NCBI GenBank assembly: GCA_943332445.1
Contig: CALQPL010000023.1
Location: 1 to 9,338 of the forward strand
Direction of reading: 5' to 3'
DNA: 9,338 nt
Origin: Bifidobacterium breve
GTDB lineage: Bacteria; Actinomycetota; Actinomycetes; UBA12327
Position numbers and translations under genes: made by a program
Shown here: one piece after another, positions 1 through 6,052 of the stretch
How positions within the stretch are numbered: the first letter of the stretch is position 1
Layout: each line of letters opens with the position of its first letter
Notes under the pieces: generated by a model
Told to the model about the DNA's origin: nothing
What the model saw: only the letters and a program-made list of their open reading frames with translations
Databases searched by the model: none

Positions 1-432
1 ACGGCTCGAGACAACATCCAAATCACTGCGGGCTTGCATGGTCTGAGCAAGAAGAGCATCCAAGAACGCTTTGACGAAATCGTCGATTTTGCTGAAATTG
101 AAGACTTTGTCGACACACCGTTTCGCCACTTCTCTAGTGGCATGAAGGTTCGGCTGGGCTTTGCCGTCATCAGTCAACTTGACGAACCCATCATGTTGGT
201 TGATGAGGTCCTCGCCGTTGGTGACCGTCGCTTCCGCGAAAAGTGCTACAAGAAACTTGACTCCATGCTCAGTGAAGGTCGCACGTTGTTCATGGTTTCC
301 CACAGTGATGGAGACTTACGGCGTTTTTGCAACCGTGGTCTCTACATGAATAAGGGTGACCTCAAGCTGGACGCCCCACTCGAAGAAGCGTTGGCGGCCT
401 ATCACGCTGACTCTGACGCCCCCCGCGGATAA
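1..432 (+). CDS. ABC transporter ATP-binding protein, polysaccharide/teichoic-acid export type (5' end missing)
   Basis: This is the C-terminal 143 residues of a nucleotide-binding subunit; the reading frame is open from base 1, so the Walker A half lies outside the window. Numbering visible residues from 1, the ABC signature is FSSGMKVRLGFAV at 44-56, Walker B with the D-loop is IMLVDEVLAVGD at 64-75 (catalytic Glu69), and the H-loop His is at 101 in FMVSH. The lead-in resembling ENIxLxAGLHGLSKK, together with this signature form, is typical of Wzt/TagH-type ATPases. Those pair with a Wzm/TagG permease to flip lipid-linked polysaccharide or teichoic acid across the membrane, and the permease gene is presumably just upstream. 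The protein ends soon after the ATPase core, so there is no Wzt-like C-terminal carbohydrate-binding domain. The next gene begins 10 bases after the stop. The family is confident; the transported glycan is inferred from neighbours. Confidence 0.92.
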   Translation, partial: TARDNIQITAGLHGLSKKSIQERFDEIVDFAEIEDFVDTPFRHFSSGMKVRLGFAVISQLDEPIMLVDEVLAVGDRRFREKCYKKLDSMLSEGRTLFMVSHSDGDLRRFCNRGLYMNKGDLKLDAPLEEALAAYHADSDAPRG

Positions 433-442
433 GGCCACACCC

Positions 443-1174
443 ATGATCGGCATGATCCTTGCTGCGGGCTCTGGGAGTCGACTCCGCCCAGTAACCGACA
501 ACATTCCTAAGGCCTTGGCTCCGCTCGGCGATGGAACCACCATTCTTGAACGCACGTTGGGCAACTTTGCCGAAGTCGGCATCACAGAAGTAGTCATCGT
601 CGCGGGTTACCGAAAAGAAGCCATCGATGACCGACGCAGCGAATTCGAAACGACCTACGGTCTCAGCATTGATGTGGTCTTTAACGACAAAGCTGAAGTC
701 TGGAACAACGCGTACTCATTGTGGTGTGCACGGTCTTACTTTGATTCGGGATTTCTCCTGGCTAACGGAGACACCTTGCACCCGGTGAGTGTGGAACAAA
801 CTCTGCTCGCGCAGGAACCGCACGACCTGCGATTGGCCATAGACAATGTAAAGGTTCTCGGTGACGAGGAAATGAAAGTGCAAACCGATGGATCGGGGTG
901 GCTTTCTCGGATCACGAAGTTGATGGAACCGACCAGCGCAGTTGGTGAGTACATCGGCGTCACCCTCGTCGGTCCCAACTTCGGTGCGGCGCTCAGTGAT
1001 GCACTAGAAGCAACCTTTACGCGCGACCCCAACCTCTACTACGAGGATGCCTATCAAGAACTGGTCAATCGAGGTCACCAGGTGGCATTGACGCCCATCG
1101 GGACGGTTGACTGGATTGAAGTGGACAACCTTGAGGATCTTGAACGAGCGAAGGACATCGCATGCCGGAGCTGA
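443..1174 (+). CDS. LicC-like (phosphocholine cytidylyltransferase-type) nucleotidyltransferase
   Basis: A 243-residue single-domain nucleotidyltransferase that probably transfers a nucleoside monophosphate, likely CMP, to a phosphorylated small molecule. Visible elements are the nucleotide-binding loop LAAGSGSRLRP at 6-16, Lys23 in IPKAL, the WNNAYSLW segment at 87-94, the metal-binding Asp110 in NGD, a GEYIGV strand, and a C-terminal VDWIEVDN followed by DLERAK. The NNAYSLW and WIEVDN pieces recall LicC and related CDP-alcohol-forming enzymes rather than RmlA or GalU. The frame runs upstream to a GTG at 356, but ATG 443 was chosen because the family starts directly before the LAAGxGSRL strand and the longer start would overlap the ABC gene by 77 bases. 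The stop overlaps the next gene by 13 bases. Context favours glycerol phosphate as substrate, giving CDP-glycerol. A sugar-1-phosphate or choline-phosphate substrate cannot be excluded. Confidence 0.85.
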   Translation: MIGMILAAGSGSRLRPVTDNIPKALAPLGDGTTILERTLGNFAEVGITEVVIVAGYRKEAIDDRRSEFETTYGLSIDVVFNDKAEVWNNAYSLWCARSYFDSGFLLANGDTLHPVSVEQTLLAQEPHDLRLAIDNVKVLGDEEMKVQTDGSGWLSRITKLMEPTSAVGEYIGVTLVGPNFGAALSDALEATFTRDPNLYYEDAYQELVNRGHQVALTPIGTVDWIEVDNLEDLERAKDIACRS

Positions 1175-2220
1175 GCCGACTGGTAGCAGCTCCCTCCGTG
1201 GTCAACATTGGCCACGGCACCCTGAACACTCTTTCTGACATCCTGGCTGATCCTGCGCTGTGCCCAGGTTCGCGAATTGTCGTGATCGCCGGTAAAAACT
1301 CCAGCCAGGAAGTCACGGCACAGTTGCGTGGACTCGTGCCCGATGCGACGTGGGTGACCGCTGAAGACGGCACCGAAGACGCCGCGAAGATTCTGGCGGC
1401 TGAACTACGCTCCACCGGTTTTGATCTGGTCATTGGTGTGGGTGGTGGTCGCATCCTCGACATCGCCAAATTTGTAGCAGCTGCTAACCAGTGGCCATCA
1501 ATCGCGATCGCTACCAACCTGGCTCACGATGGTTTGGCATCACCTGTTTCCATCCTTGATGCACAAACGGGTCGCACGTCTGTGGGTGTCACTCCGCCCG
1601 TTGCGGTCATCGTCGATCTCGACCTTTTGAAATCCACTCCACCAGCCATGCTCTCTGCGGGCATTGGTGACATCTTGAGCAATATCTCCGCGATTGCGGA
1701 CTGGGAGTTGGCACATGAGGCAACCGGCGAAGCTGTTGACGGCGTTGCCGTCGCTCTAGCCCGAACGGCAGCCGACACGATGCTCTACCACCCCGGAGCC
1801 GTGCAGGATGATGACTTTCTCATCGCCTTAGCCGAATCCCTCGTGCTTTCTGGTATCGCCATGACGATGTGTGGAAGTAGCCGTCCCTGTTCGGGCGCAT
1901 GTCACGAGATCTCGCACGCCATTGATCAACTCTTTCCCGAAAAATCCAAGCCCCACGGTTTTCAAGTCGGCGTTGGTGCGGTTTTCGCCTCATTCCTGCG
2001 AGGCGATCAACCCACCGCGCAACATCTGGCCCGCGCTTTGCGCCAGCATGCGATGCCAGTGCTCCCTGAGGACCTAGGGTTGACTACTGACGAGTTCATC
2101 GCAGCGGTTGTGCATGCACCATCAACGCGACCTGGCCGCTACACCATCCTGGAACACCTAGACCTGTCACACGAAGCCATCGGAGAGAAGGTGCGTGAGT
2201 TTGTCCAAGCCTTCCATTGA
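1162..2220 (+). CDS. sn-glycerol-1-phosphate dehydrogenase-like protein (EgsA/AraM type, iron-ADH superfamily)
   Basis: A 352-residue NAD(P)-dependent dehydrogenase of the GldA/DHQ-synthase fold, predicted to reduce dihydroxyacetone phosphate to sn-glycerol 1-phosphate. The dinucleotide loop is GVGGGRILD at 92-100. The conserved G1PDH segment HDGLASP starts at 122. The three expected metal ligands are Asp170 in AGIGD, His248 in SGACH and His265 in KPHG, with the 17-residue spacing between the histidines seen in GldA. SSRPCSG just before His248 and HGFQVGVG after it are strong G1PDH-type signatures, closer to archaeal EgsA and Bacillus AraM than to glycerol dehydrogenase. Start ATG 1162 has AAGGA at 1151-1155, six bases away, inside the end of the upstream gene. 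Length is normal for the family. Placement between a nucleotidyltransferase and a CDP-alcohol transferase implies it supplies the polyol phosphate. Substrate is inferred, since relatives acting on other keto-phosphates exist. Confidence 0.87.
   Translation: MPELSRLVAAPSVVNIGHGTLNTLSDILADPALCPGSRIVVIAGKNSSQEVTAQLRGLVPDATWVTAEDGTEDAAKILAAELRSTGFDLVIGVGGGRILDIAKFVAAANQWPSIAIATNLAHDGLASPVSILDAQTGRTSVGVTPPVAVIVDLDLLKSTPPAMLSAGIGDILSNISAIADWELAHEATGEAVDGVAVALARTAADTMLYHPGAVQDDDFLIALAESLVLSGIAMTMCGSSRPCSGACHEISHAIDQLFPEKSKPHGFQVGVGAVFASFLRGDQPTAQHLARALRQHAMPVLPEDLGLTTDEFIAAVVHAPSTRPGRYTILEHLDLSHEAIGEKVREFVQAFH
2182..2185 (+). promoter_or_regulatory. Ribosome binding site supporting GTG start at 2195
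   Basis: GGAG lies nine bases before GTG 2195, inside the 3' end of the dehydrogenase gene. It supports a GTG start with a 26-base overlap. A later start at ATG 2254 would still leave the catalytic motif intact, so this is support rather than proof. Confidence 0.5.
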
Positions 2221-2965
2221 GGAATTGCGTCAGGTCTGTCAGCCAGCGTCAACCATGGATCGTCGAAACGGCGAGCACTGGGCGGGTCGGTTGTATATGC
2301 GTCGGATTTCGCTCTACCTCACCCGCGTTTTTCTTGCACTCGGCTGGTCACCCAACCAGATCACCTGGCTAATGATCGCCTGTGGCATCGGAGCAGCTCC
2401 CGCGCTGCTGATCCCTGGCGTGGCCGGCCCCATCGTGGCTGTCGTTCTCATTCAGTTGTACTTGCTCTTGGACTGCTGTGACGGCGAAGTCGCCCGTTGG
2501 ACCAAGCGCACCTCACCTACCGGTGTTTATCTCGACCGCGTAGGCCACTACCTCACCGAGGCAGCTCTTATGGTCGGGCTTGGCTTCCGCGCTGCCGCCG
2601 AGTCTGGCCAAACCTTCGCCACCATTGGAGTTTTGGCAGCACTGGGCGTCGTTCTGATCAAATCTGAAACCGACCTCGTCTTGTCCGCTCGTGCAGCGTC
2701 AGGTTTGCCGGCGATGACCGACGCCGACCTTGTCCCACGCTCTAGCGCTCTGAGCACCGCCCGAAAGTTTGCATCCATGCTGGGATACCACAAGATCTTG
2801 GGAGCTGTGGAAGCTTCCTTGATCATCCTGGGTGCAGCAATCGTTGATGTGGTCACTGGATCGTTTACGGCAACCGCTGCCATGACGGTGATCTTCGCTA
2901 CTGTTGCTGGCATCCAAGTCGTCCTTCACCTCGTTTCCATCTTGTCTTCTCAAAGACTGCGATGA
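2195..2965 (+). CDS. CDP-alcohol phosphatidyltransferase family membrane enzyme with an altered motif
   Basis: A 256-residue integral membrane protein that should displace CMP from a CDP-alcohol (or CDP-lipid) onto an alcohol acceptor. After a short polar N-terminus, WSPNQITW leads into the first helices. The family motif D-x2-D-G-x2-A-R-x8-G-x3-D-x3-D is clear: Asp93, Asp96, Gly97, Ala100, Arg101, Gly110, Asp114. The last position, however, is His118 rather than Asp. Further hydrophobic stretches occur around the 120s-150s and near the C-terminus, giving roughly six helices in total. The gene starts with GTG inside the dehydrogenase gene and ends in an ATGA overlap with the glycosyltransferase, so it looks translationally coupled on both sides. 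The neighbours suggest CDP-glycerol or another CDP-polyol as donor. Housekeeping phosphatidylglycerophosphate or phosphatidylinositol-phosphate synthase is less likely in a glycan export locus. Confidence 0.88.
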   Translation: MSLSKPSIEELRQVCQPASTMDRRNGEHWAGRLYMRRISLYLTRVFLALGWSPNQITWLMIACGIGAAPALLIPGVAGPIVAVVLIQLYLLLDCCDGEVARWTKRTSPTGVYLDRVGHYLTEAALMVGLGFRAAAESGQTFATIGVLAALGVVLIKSETDLVLSARAASGLPAMTDADLVPRSSALSTARKFASMLGYHKILGAVEASLIILGAAIVDVVTGSFTATAAMTVIFATVAGIQVVLHLVSILSSQRLR

Positions 2966-3828
2966 GTTCCTTCAGCCTTTCCTGCGTCGTATTGACGATG
3001 GGCACTCGTCCTGCTGAACTTGAGCGGGCCATCGACAGCGCACTGAATCAAACCGGTGAACCCATTGATGTCTTGCTCATCGGCAATGGCACGCCCATCG
3101 ATTCTCCCCGCTCAAACGTCCGCACCATGGCCCTTCCCGAGAACGTAGGAATTCCCGCGGGTCGAAATGTCGGCATCGAACACACCGAGTCAGATGCCAT
3201 CTTGTTCCTCGATGATGACGGCTGGTACTGCGACAACTCCGTGGCCGATCATGTGCGATCGCGCTTTGCCCTCGAACCGGATTTAGCAGTTATCTCGTTT
3301 CGAATCCTCGATCCCGACACCTTGGCTACCGAACAACGCCACGTGCCGCGACTGGGCAAGAGTGATCCGCTGATCTCATCGGATGTGACCGCTTTTCTTG
3401 GTGGCGCATGCGCCATCCGATCGAGTGCTGTCAAAAATGTCGGTGGGTTTCCTGGTGATTTCTTCTACGGTCATGAGGAATCTGATCTGGCGTGGCGTTT
3501 GATGGATGCCGGCTGGCGGATTGCCTACGACAGCGACTGCTCGATGTTTCACCCTGCCGCTAGCCCGTCCCGCCATGCCGATTACTTGCGACTGAATGCA
3601 CGCAATCGGGCGTGGTTAGTCAAACGCAATCTCCCCCTCGTACTTGCAGTGATTCACCTGGCAGTGTGGACAGTGATCACCATGGCCCGCCTAGGGCTGG
3701 GGTCGTCGTTTAAGCAATGGTTTGCCGGTCTTCGTGAAGGACTGCGCACTGATGCGGGGCCGCGCAGGCCCATGAAATGGAAAACCGTTTGGGCGATGAC
3801 GGCACTTCGTCGTCCGCCGATTATCTAG
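2962..3828 (+). CDS. Family 2 glycosyltransferase with C-terminal membrane helix
   Basis: A 288-residue GT-A fold glycosyltransferase that transfers a sugar from a nucleotide sugar, facing the cytoplasm. The N-terminal strand SCVVLTMGTRP is followed by ENVGIPAGRNVGI, the typical donor-binding region. A metal-binding LDDDG follows, with Asp84-86. GHEESDLAWRL, with Glu172-Glu173 and Asp175, matches the second acidic site of the rhamnosyl/GT2 type. A hydrophobic stretch at about 224-246 is probably a membrane anchor, with a basic tail after it. The start overlaps the preceding gene by ATGA. Only a weak purine-rich stretch precedes it, so re-initiation by the same ribosome is likely. It is the last gene of the plus-strand unit. 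The sugar cannot be told from the sequence; a role in building the glycan exported by the upstream ABC transporter follows from position. Confidence 0.9.
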   Translation: MSSFSLSCVVLTMGTRPAELERAIDSALNQTGEPIDVLLIGNGTPIDSPRSNVRTMALPENVGIPAGRNVGIEHTESDAILFLDDDGWYCDNSVADHVRSRFALEPDLAVISFRILDPDTLATEQRHVPRLGKSDPLISSDVTAFLGGACAIRSSAVKNVGGFPGDFFYGHEESDLAWRLMDAGWRIAYDSDCSMFHPAASPSRHADYLRLNARNRAWLVKRNLPLVLAVIHLAVWTVITMARLGLGSSFKQWFAGLREGLRTDAGPRRPMKWKTVWAMTALRRPPII

Positions 3829-3860
3829 AGCTCGTTCGCACTAGTTTTCGAACGGACTCT
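3827..3860. terminator. Imperfect hairpin between convergent genes, possible bidirectional terminator
   Basis: An inverted repeat pairs 3827-3838 with 3849-3860 around a 10-base loop. The inner stem CGTTCG/CGAACG is perfect. An outer AGAG/CTCT-like arm adds four pairs, separated from the inner stem by one mismatch and one T-G wobble. It covers the end of the glycosyltransferase stop (3826-3828) and the whole Stealth stop (3841-3843), and is symmetric enough to act on both transcripts. There is no long T run on either side, so it is not a classical intrinsic terminator. Confidence 0.4.
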
Positions 3861-5496
3861 TCACCGGGAAGTACGCCTGAAGAAAATCGCTAAGTAAGCG
3901 TTCTTGGCGCACCATGTCCACGCCCTCATTGTCTGTGTCATTGAGGCAGAAGGCATCCCAGGAATCCTGAGTCAACAGTTTGCGGTAGCGCTGACGAACA
4001 TTGGCCAGTGCAATGTTGACGTATTCATACCGGATGTTTCCTGCCGTGGCCTGTTCGGTGAAATATCCGAAGTAATGCGACAACGAAATGATCGCGATGT
4101 CATCTGGGTCGCGGAACGATGACACTCGCGTGCGCTCGACCTCCGCGCTCCATCGCTTCTCGACTTGCTCAATCACACTCTTGCGCAGCGCGTGCGGTGT
4201 GTGCTTGAACTTATTCGTCACCGCAACGCCAAATTCCTGAGCCAATAGGTCACGATTGTTCTTGCCCGCCGCATCAACAGGAGCATCGTCCACCGTTCGA
4301 GGTCCTACGCCGAAAAGTGCAGTACTGCGAAAGAACTTTGGACCTCCGACACTGGAAAAGAACAGGTCCGGGGTGATGGGCCTTCCGATGAAGACATCGT
4401 CGTTCATGTACAAGAAATGCTCGGAAAGCCCCGGGATGCGATGCAGGACGGTTTCGATGGCATGCGAATTGAAGGTGGGCAGCGCCGAACTGTCTGGGAA
4501 GAGTTCCTTGTGACTCACGACCGTGACGCGATCACTCGACGTATCGAGCCAATCGGGAACCTGATCGTCGGTCACCAGATAGATGTGGCGGACCCAATCC
4601 GCAAAAGCGGCCACGGAACGCAACGAGTACTTCAGCTCATCGCGCGAAGAGAATCGGGATTCATTGGCAGCCAATGGATTGAGCTCGGTACCGTCGGTAT
4701 CCCCTAACGCCGCTCGCTTTCGCGATTGCCACGCTGGATCATTGCCATCAACCCACGTGTACACCACGTCAATGGGGTAGTTAGTAACAAACGGATCGGG
4801 TTGAACAAAGGCCGGATAACTGTCATACGTTCCGGTGCCTACCTGGACTTCAGTTCGTTGACGATCACCTTCTGCCAACTCAGTGGCATAGGGATTGGCC
4901 ACCGGAGAGGTCCACACGCCGGCGCTGGAACGCCAGAATTCAATGTCACATCCCGCGCGATCATCACTGAGCAGGATCCCGGTCGGGCTGACCTGTGGCA
5001 TGAAGAATCGCAGGACGGACGCTTTTGTCAGTACCGATGGAGCCGAACGCTTCAGGTAGCGACGAGCGCGAATTCCGGTGCCGCTCACGACTCCGACGTA
5101 TGCGCCACTGTGCCCATGGGTCTTCACAAGTTCCGAGACCACGGCCACACGATCTTTGGCCAAACAACCCACCACGGGGTGCTGGCCGGCGGCGGTCCCA
5201 TAGACAAAATGTGCAATTCCGGCGTTCTTGAGCACATCGACCACGGCATCGAGGTTGGCTTGAATGGCCTGCTGAGAACCGAGGTGGTCCGTCACCGTGC
5301 CGACAAAGTAGCGACCGTGGCCACGGCCTACGAGTAATGGCCGGCGTGATGCCCGAGGGTGCACAAGGAATGAAATCTTGGCGCCGGGAGCAAAAATCAC
5401 CCCTCGAGGATTACGACCCAGCCCTTCAACCCAGGTGGGGACATAATTCGACAGCTTGAGCAGCTGCTTCTTTATCGTCACACCGGGGGCGGCCAA
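3841..5496 (-). CDS. Stealth-family sugar-phosphate transferase (capsule/teichoic-type polymer)
   Basis: A 551-residue member of the Stealth family, which transfers hexose-1-phosphate from nucleotide sugars to make phosphodiester-linked surface glycans. Conserved region 1 is IDVVYTWVDGNDP at 242-254. Region 2 spans about 279-373, from ESRFSSRDELKYSLRS to FLYMNDDVFIGRP with Asp366-Asp367. Region 3 includes HTPHALRKSVI at 432-442, and region 4 has FCLND at 516-520. The protein ends in the typical SPFE-N tail, so the C-terminus is complete. Residues 1-240 form an N-terminal region with no motif I recognise; similarly long versions occur in actinobacteria such as mycobacterial CpsY. The start is TTG 5496: an in-frame stop lies seven codons upstream and a strong Shine-Dalgarno fits it. 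GTG at codon 6 is an alternative. It follows argA on the same strand by 55 bases and converges on the glycan locus. The polymer is unknown. Confidence 0.92.
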   Translation of the reverse strand: MAAPGVTIKKQLLKLSNYVPTWVEGLGRNPRGVIFAPGAKISFLVHPRASRRPLLVGRGHGRYFVGTVTDHLGSQQAIQANLDAVVDVLKNAGIAHFVYGTAAGQHPVVGCLAKDRVAVVSELVKTHGHSGAYVGVVSGTGIRARRYLKRSAPSVLTKASVLRFFMPQVSPTGILLSDDRAGCDIEFWRSSAGVWTSPVANPYATELAEGDRQRTEVQVGTGTYDSYPAFVQPDPFVTNYPIDVVYTWVDGNDPAWQSRKRAALGDTDGTELNPLAANESRFSSRDELKYSLRSVAAFADWVRHIYLVTDDQVPDWLDTSSDRVTVVSHKELFPDSSALPTFNSHAIETVLHRIPGLSEHFLYMNDDVFIGRPITPDLFFSSVGGPKFFRSTALFGVGPRTVDDAPVDAAGKNNRDLLAQEFGVAVTNKFKHTPHALRKSVIEQVEKRWSAEVERTRVSSFRDPDDIAIISLSHYFGYFTEQATAGNIRYEYVNIALANVRQRYRKLLTQDSWDAFCLNDTDNEGVDMVRQERLLSDFLQAYFPVKSPFEN

Positions 5497-5504
5497 ATCA
5501 GATT

Positions 5505-5510
5505 CTCCTC
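5505..5510 (-). promoter_or_regulatory. Shine-Dalgarno deciding the TTG start of the Stealth gene
   Basis: On the minus strand GAGGAG lies eight bases before TTG 5496, the only start codon between the upstream in-frame stop and codon 6. It supports TTG rather than the GTG at codon 6. No convincing -35/-10 pair was seen in the 55-base gap 5497-5551. Confidence 0.65.
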
Positions 5511-5551
5511 AGCACTGGTTTCGCTCATGTCCAAGTTTAGTGAATGCGCAG

Positions 5552-6052
5552 TTACAGGTGCCTCAGCATGCGCGTGTTACCCAGCGTGTTGGGCTTCACG
5601 CGCTCAAGGTCCAAGAACTCCGCCACACCTTCGTCATAGGAAAGCAGGAGTTCTTGAAAAACATCTTCTTCAACGGGCGCACCCTCGATGACATCAAAAC
5701 CATTGCGCTTGAAGAAATCGACTTCAAAAGTCAGGCAGAACAAACGCCGCACACCCAATTCACGAGCCACATTGGCTAGTTGCTCGAGGAGCGCACGGCC
5801 AACGCCGGTTCCACGCATGGCGACATCAACAGCGAGCGTTCTAATTTCAGCCAAGTCATCCCACAAAACATGGAGCGCACCGCACCCCACGATATTTCCA
5901 TCTACCTCGGCCACCCAAAATTCCTGTACATCCTCGTACAGGGTCACCTTGGCCTTAGCCAACAAGATTCGCTCGGTGCTGTATCGGTCAACCAGAGCAG
6001 CGATGGCGGAAACATCAGCAGTTCGAGCCCGCCGAACGAGTACTTGGCTCAT
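5552..6052 (-). CDS. argA: Amino-acid N-acetyltransferase (N-acetylglutamate synthase, short GNAT type)
   Basis: A 166-residue single GNAT domain predicted to acetylate glutamate with acetyl-CoA, the first step of arginine biosynthesis. The fold is visible as VRRARTADV at the N-terminus, EFWVAEVDGNIVGCGAL at 44-60, EIRTLAVD at 69-76 and the acetyl-CoA pyrophosphate loop RGTGVG at 80-85. The stretches VTLYEDVQEFWV, ALHVLWDDLAEIRT, GVAEFLDLERVKPN and LGNTRML closely match what I recall of mycobacterial Rv2747, a short ArgA lacking the amino-acid-kinase domain of the E. coli enzyme. ATG 6052 overlaps the lysS stop by four bases (ATGA), with no strong Shine-Dalgarno, so translation is probably coupled to lysS. 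The match spans the whole protein, so I prefer this over a generic acetyltransferase; feedback regulation by arginine cannot be judged. Confidence 0.88.
   Translation of the reverse strand: MSQVLVRRARTADVSAIAALVDRYSTERILLAKAKVTLYEDVQEFWVAEVDGNIVGCGALHVLWDDLAEIRTLAVDVAMRGTGVGRALLEQLANVARELGVRRLFCLTFEVDFFKRNGFDVIEGAPVEEDVFQELLLSYDEGVAEFLDLERVKPNTLGNTRMLRHL

Noticed and set aside
34..432. Treating the ABC ATPase as a complete short protein starting at TTG 34
   Set aside because: The frame is open to base 1, the residues before TTG match the family, and the Walker A half is missing, so it is a window-edge truncation.
356..442. In-frame GTG at 356 extending the nucleotidyltransferase by 29 residues
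   Set aside because: The extra residues overlap the ABC gene in another frame and carry no family similarity; the nucleotide-binding strand should lie at the N-terminus, as it does from ATG 443.
2195..2965. Housekeeping phosphatidylglycerophosphate or phosphatidylinositol-phosphate synthase
   Set aside because: The neighbours are glycan and polyol-phosphate genes rather than lipid genes, and the terminal motif Asp is His; retained only as a less likely alternative.
4726..5337. Long plus-strand open frame of 203 codons opposite the Stealth gene
   Set aside because: It is fully antisense to a well-conserved gene, has no recognisable motif, and such antisense frames are common in GC-rich DNA.
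5478..5528. Sixteen-codon minus-strand ATG frame that overlaps the Stealth start
   Set aside because: It is out of frame, its upstream site (TTGGAC) is a poor Shine-Dalgarno, and the peptide has no leader-like feature such as a run of one amino acid; the GAGGAG inside it fits the TTG start better.
5497..5551. Possible -10 box (TAAACT) in the argA-Stealth gap
   Set aside because: No matching -35 element at suitable spacing, so it is not distinguishable from chance.
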